Shown here: positions 62,639 through 64,000 of the stretch, piece by piece
Position numbering within the stretch: the first letter of the stretch is position 1
Layout: every line of letters starts with the position of its first letter
Program-made: the position numbers and the translations under genes
Assembly: GCA_944320355.1 (NCBI GenBank)
Contig: CALUHC010000004.1
Coordinates: 1-64,000, forward strand
DNA from: an uncultured Prevotella sp.
GTDB taxonomy: Bacteria; Bacteroidota; Bacteroidia; Bacteroidales; Bacteroidaceae
Reading direction: 5' to 3'
Length of the DNA stretch: 64,000 bases
The notes under the pieces: model-generated
Seen by the model: only the letters and a program-made list of their open reading frames with translations
The model's database searches: none
Told to the model about the DNA's origin: nothing

Positions 62639-62663
62639 CACTACTTTTGCAAATCCTCGGCCG

Positions 62664-63773
62664 ATGATTCTTCAGAAACTTTCCATACTGAATTACAGGA
62701 ACATCAAGGCGGCGAGCCTCGGGCTGTCGCCCCGGCTCAACTGCTTTATCGGAAGCAACGGCGCGGGCAAGACAAACGCCATAGACGCGGTGTACTATCT
62801 CTCGTTCTGCCGCAGCGCGCAGTGCCCCGTCGACTCGCAGGTGATAACCCACGGGCAGGATTTTTTCGTCATAGAGGGCAGCTACCTGACCGACGGCGGC
62901 GAGCCGCTGGCTCTGTACTGCGGCATGAAGCGCGGCACGAAGAAGCACTTCCGCCGCGACAAGAAGGAGTATCGGAGGCTGTCGGAGCACATAGGGCTGG
63001 TGCCGCTCGTGTCGGTCTCGCCGGGCGACACGCTGCTAATAGACGGCGGGAGCGAGGAGCGCCGCAGGCTGATGGACATGGTCATATCGCAGTACGACCG
63101 CTCTTACATAGACTCGCTGTCGCGATATGCCAAGGCCCTGCAGCAGCGCAATGCCATGCTGAAGGCCGAGGCGGAGCCCGACCCAGAGCTGATAGGCATC
63201 TGGGAAGAGCAGATGGCGGCCGAGGGCGAGGCTATATTTGCCCGCCGAGAGGCCTTCGTCAGGGAGCTTGTGCCGGTGTTCAACCGCTATTATGACGAGA
63301 TTGCGGGCGGGCGCGAGAGCGTAGGCGTGGAGTACGAGTCGCACTGCCGCCGCGGCCCGCTGCTCGAAGTGATACGCCGCGACCGAGCCAAGGACCGCAT
63401 AGTGGGCTACTCGCTGCACGGCGTTCACCGCGACGACCTCGTGTTCACCCTCGGCGGGCATCCCATGAAGCGCGAGGGGAGCCAGGGTCAGAGCAAGACT
63501 TTCGTCGTAGCGCTGAAGCTCGCGCAGTTTGACTTCCTGCGCCGCACGGCCTCGCGGACAACGCCCCTGCTGCTGCTCGACGACATATTCGACAAGCTCG
63601 ACGCTGCCCGCGTGGAGCGCATAGTGGGCCTGGTGGCCGGCGACGGCTTCGGCCAGATATTCATGACCGACACCAACCGCGAGCACCTTGACCGCATATT
63701 GCGTGCCTGTGCCGACGATTACAAGATATTCCGCGTGGCCGGCGGGGAGATAACGGAGGAAGCCCATGTTTAA
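62664..63773 (+). CDS. recF: DNA replication/repair protein RecF
   Basis: 369 residues, SMC-like ATPase that binds gapped DNA and helps load RecA. Walker A GSNGAGKTN (about 29-37), signature region REGSQGQSKTFVVALKLAQF, Walker B LLLLDDIFDKLD. It lies without dnaA, dnaN or gyrB, as is usual in Bacteroidetes. Its last eight bases overlap the next gene. Confidence 0.96.
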   Translation: MILQKLSILNYRNIKAASLGLSPRLNCFIGSNGAGKTNAIDAVYYLSFCRSAQCPVDSQVITHGQDFFVIEGSYLTDGGEPLALYCGMKRGTKKHFRRDKKEYRRLSEHIGLVPLVSVSPGDTLLIDGGSEERRRLMDMVISQYDRSYIDSLSRYAKALQQRNAMLKAEAEPDPELIGIWEEQMAAEGEAIFARREAFVRELVPVFNRYYDEIAGGRESVGVEYESHCRRGPLLEVIRRDRAKDRIVGYSLHGVHRDDLVFTLGGHPMKREGSQGQSKTFVVALKLAQFDFLRRTASRTTPLLLLDDIFDKLDAARVERIVGLVAGDGFGQIFMTDTNREHLDRILRACADDYKIFRVAGGEITEEAHV

Positions 63774-64000
63774 GCGCGACGTGCAATCGATACGCGACCT
63801 CATAATGCGCAACCTGCGGCAGCAGGGGCTGGAGACCCCGCTGCTGCAGAAGCGGCTCGTGGAGGCGTGGCCCGCAGTGGCGGGGAATGTCATAGCCCGC
63901 TACACACTCAACGCCTATATACGCAACCAGACGCTCTTTGTCCACCTGTCCAGTCCCGCCCTGCGTGCCGACCTGAGCATGAGGCGGCAGGTCTTCGTCG
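63766..64000 (+). CDS. DciA-like DUF721 protein (partial, runs off the window)
   Basis: The first 78 residues read MFKRDVQSIRDLIMRNLRQQ, then LVEAWPAVAGNVIARYTLNAYIRNQTLFVHLSSPALRADL, the DUF721/DciA pattern with the WPAVAG core. DciA loads the replicative helicase in bacteria lacking DnaC. It overlaps the recF stop by eight bases, so translation is coupled. The 3' end is outside the window. Confidence 0.85.
   Translation, partial: MFKRDVQSIRDLIMRNLRQQGLETPLLQKRLVEAWPAVAGNVIARYTLNAYIRNQTLFVHLSSPALRADLSMRRQVFV

Overview
The window is a stretch of chromosome from a member of the Bacteroidales, most likely Prevotellaceae or a close relative. Three things point there: promoters of the Bacteroidetes type (TTTG, about 20 bases, then TAnnTTTG) rather than -35/-10 boxes; the gene content (SusR-like membrane regulator, T9SS-type tail, CvfB, FabI, Bacteroidetes-type MutL, OmpA-family porin); and gene order such as tig-clpP-clpX-recQ and guaB-PPIase-SurA-OstA-mutL. 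The DNA is GC-rich by eye, with frequent ATA isoleucine codons. No transposase, integrase, phage, CRISPR or restriction module was seen.

Layout. 1-2.8 kb: lipid-transport permease and ATPase (mlaE, mlaF), with a four-helix-bundle gene between them inside a long inverted repeat. 3.3-5.2 kb: a five-gene ECF sigma operon (two small lipoproteins, sigma factor, anti-sigma-like membrane protein, small periplasmic protein). 5.4-6.5 kb: choloylglycine-hydrolase-family enzyme. 6.8-9.5 kb (minus): era, der and a lipoprotein. 9.9-12.3 kb: broken outer-membrane barrel and a lipoprotein/barrel pair. 13.5-19.1 kb: tig, clpP, clpX, recQ. 19.3-21.5 kb: accessory patch (acetyltransferase, repeats, orphan secretion tail). 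21.6-30.1 kb: guaB, two periplasmic PPIases, OstA-like protein, a small membrane protein and mutL. 30.3-33.8 kb: secreted protein, gene remnant, orphan XRE regulator, OmpA-family protein. 34.0-34.4 kb: two identical tRNA-Val genes. 34.6-39.3 kb: purB, an rluB-type pseudouridine synthase with a long Gly/Gln/Arg/Tyr repeat, asnS. 39.7-43.4 kb (minus): antiporter, LolD-like ATPase, CvfB-like protein. 43.6-49.1 kb: asd, SIMPL protein, lipoprotein, fucosyltransferase, fabI. 49.7-55.0 kb (minus): aldA, cysteine-desulfidase-family enzyme, DsbD-like protein. 55.4-60.1 kb: SusR-like regulator and a GH31 glycosidase. 60.5-62.5 kb (minus): TPR protein, ribH, exonuclease III. 62.7 kb to the end: recF and a partial DciA-like gene.

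The coding part is mostly ordinary housekeeping. The unusual signal lies between the genes. At least six families of structured repeats fill the intergenic gaps: (1) arrays of near-palindromic AACGTGCCGTT units in ten places; (2) a 355-358-base composite element in three copies; (3) a 195-198-base element with terminal inverted repeats in three copies; (4) AGGAGT-rich inverted repeats, one pair bracketing the four-helix-bundle gene and one pair forming a perfect 57-base hairpin; (5) a repeat that carries a -7 promoter box; (6) a GGAGCGATAAC element in four copies. Several of these are joined in a fixed order, and arm changes between copies are compensated, so they look like maintained structured elements. 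All comparisons were made by eye within this window only; family assignments come from recognised motifs, not database searches.
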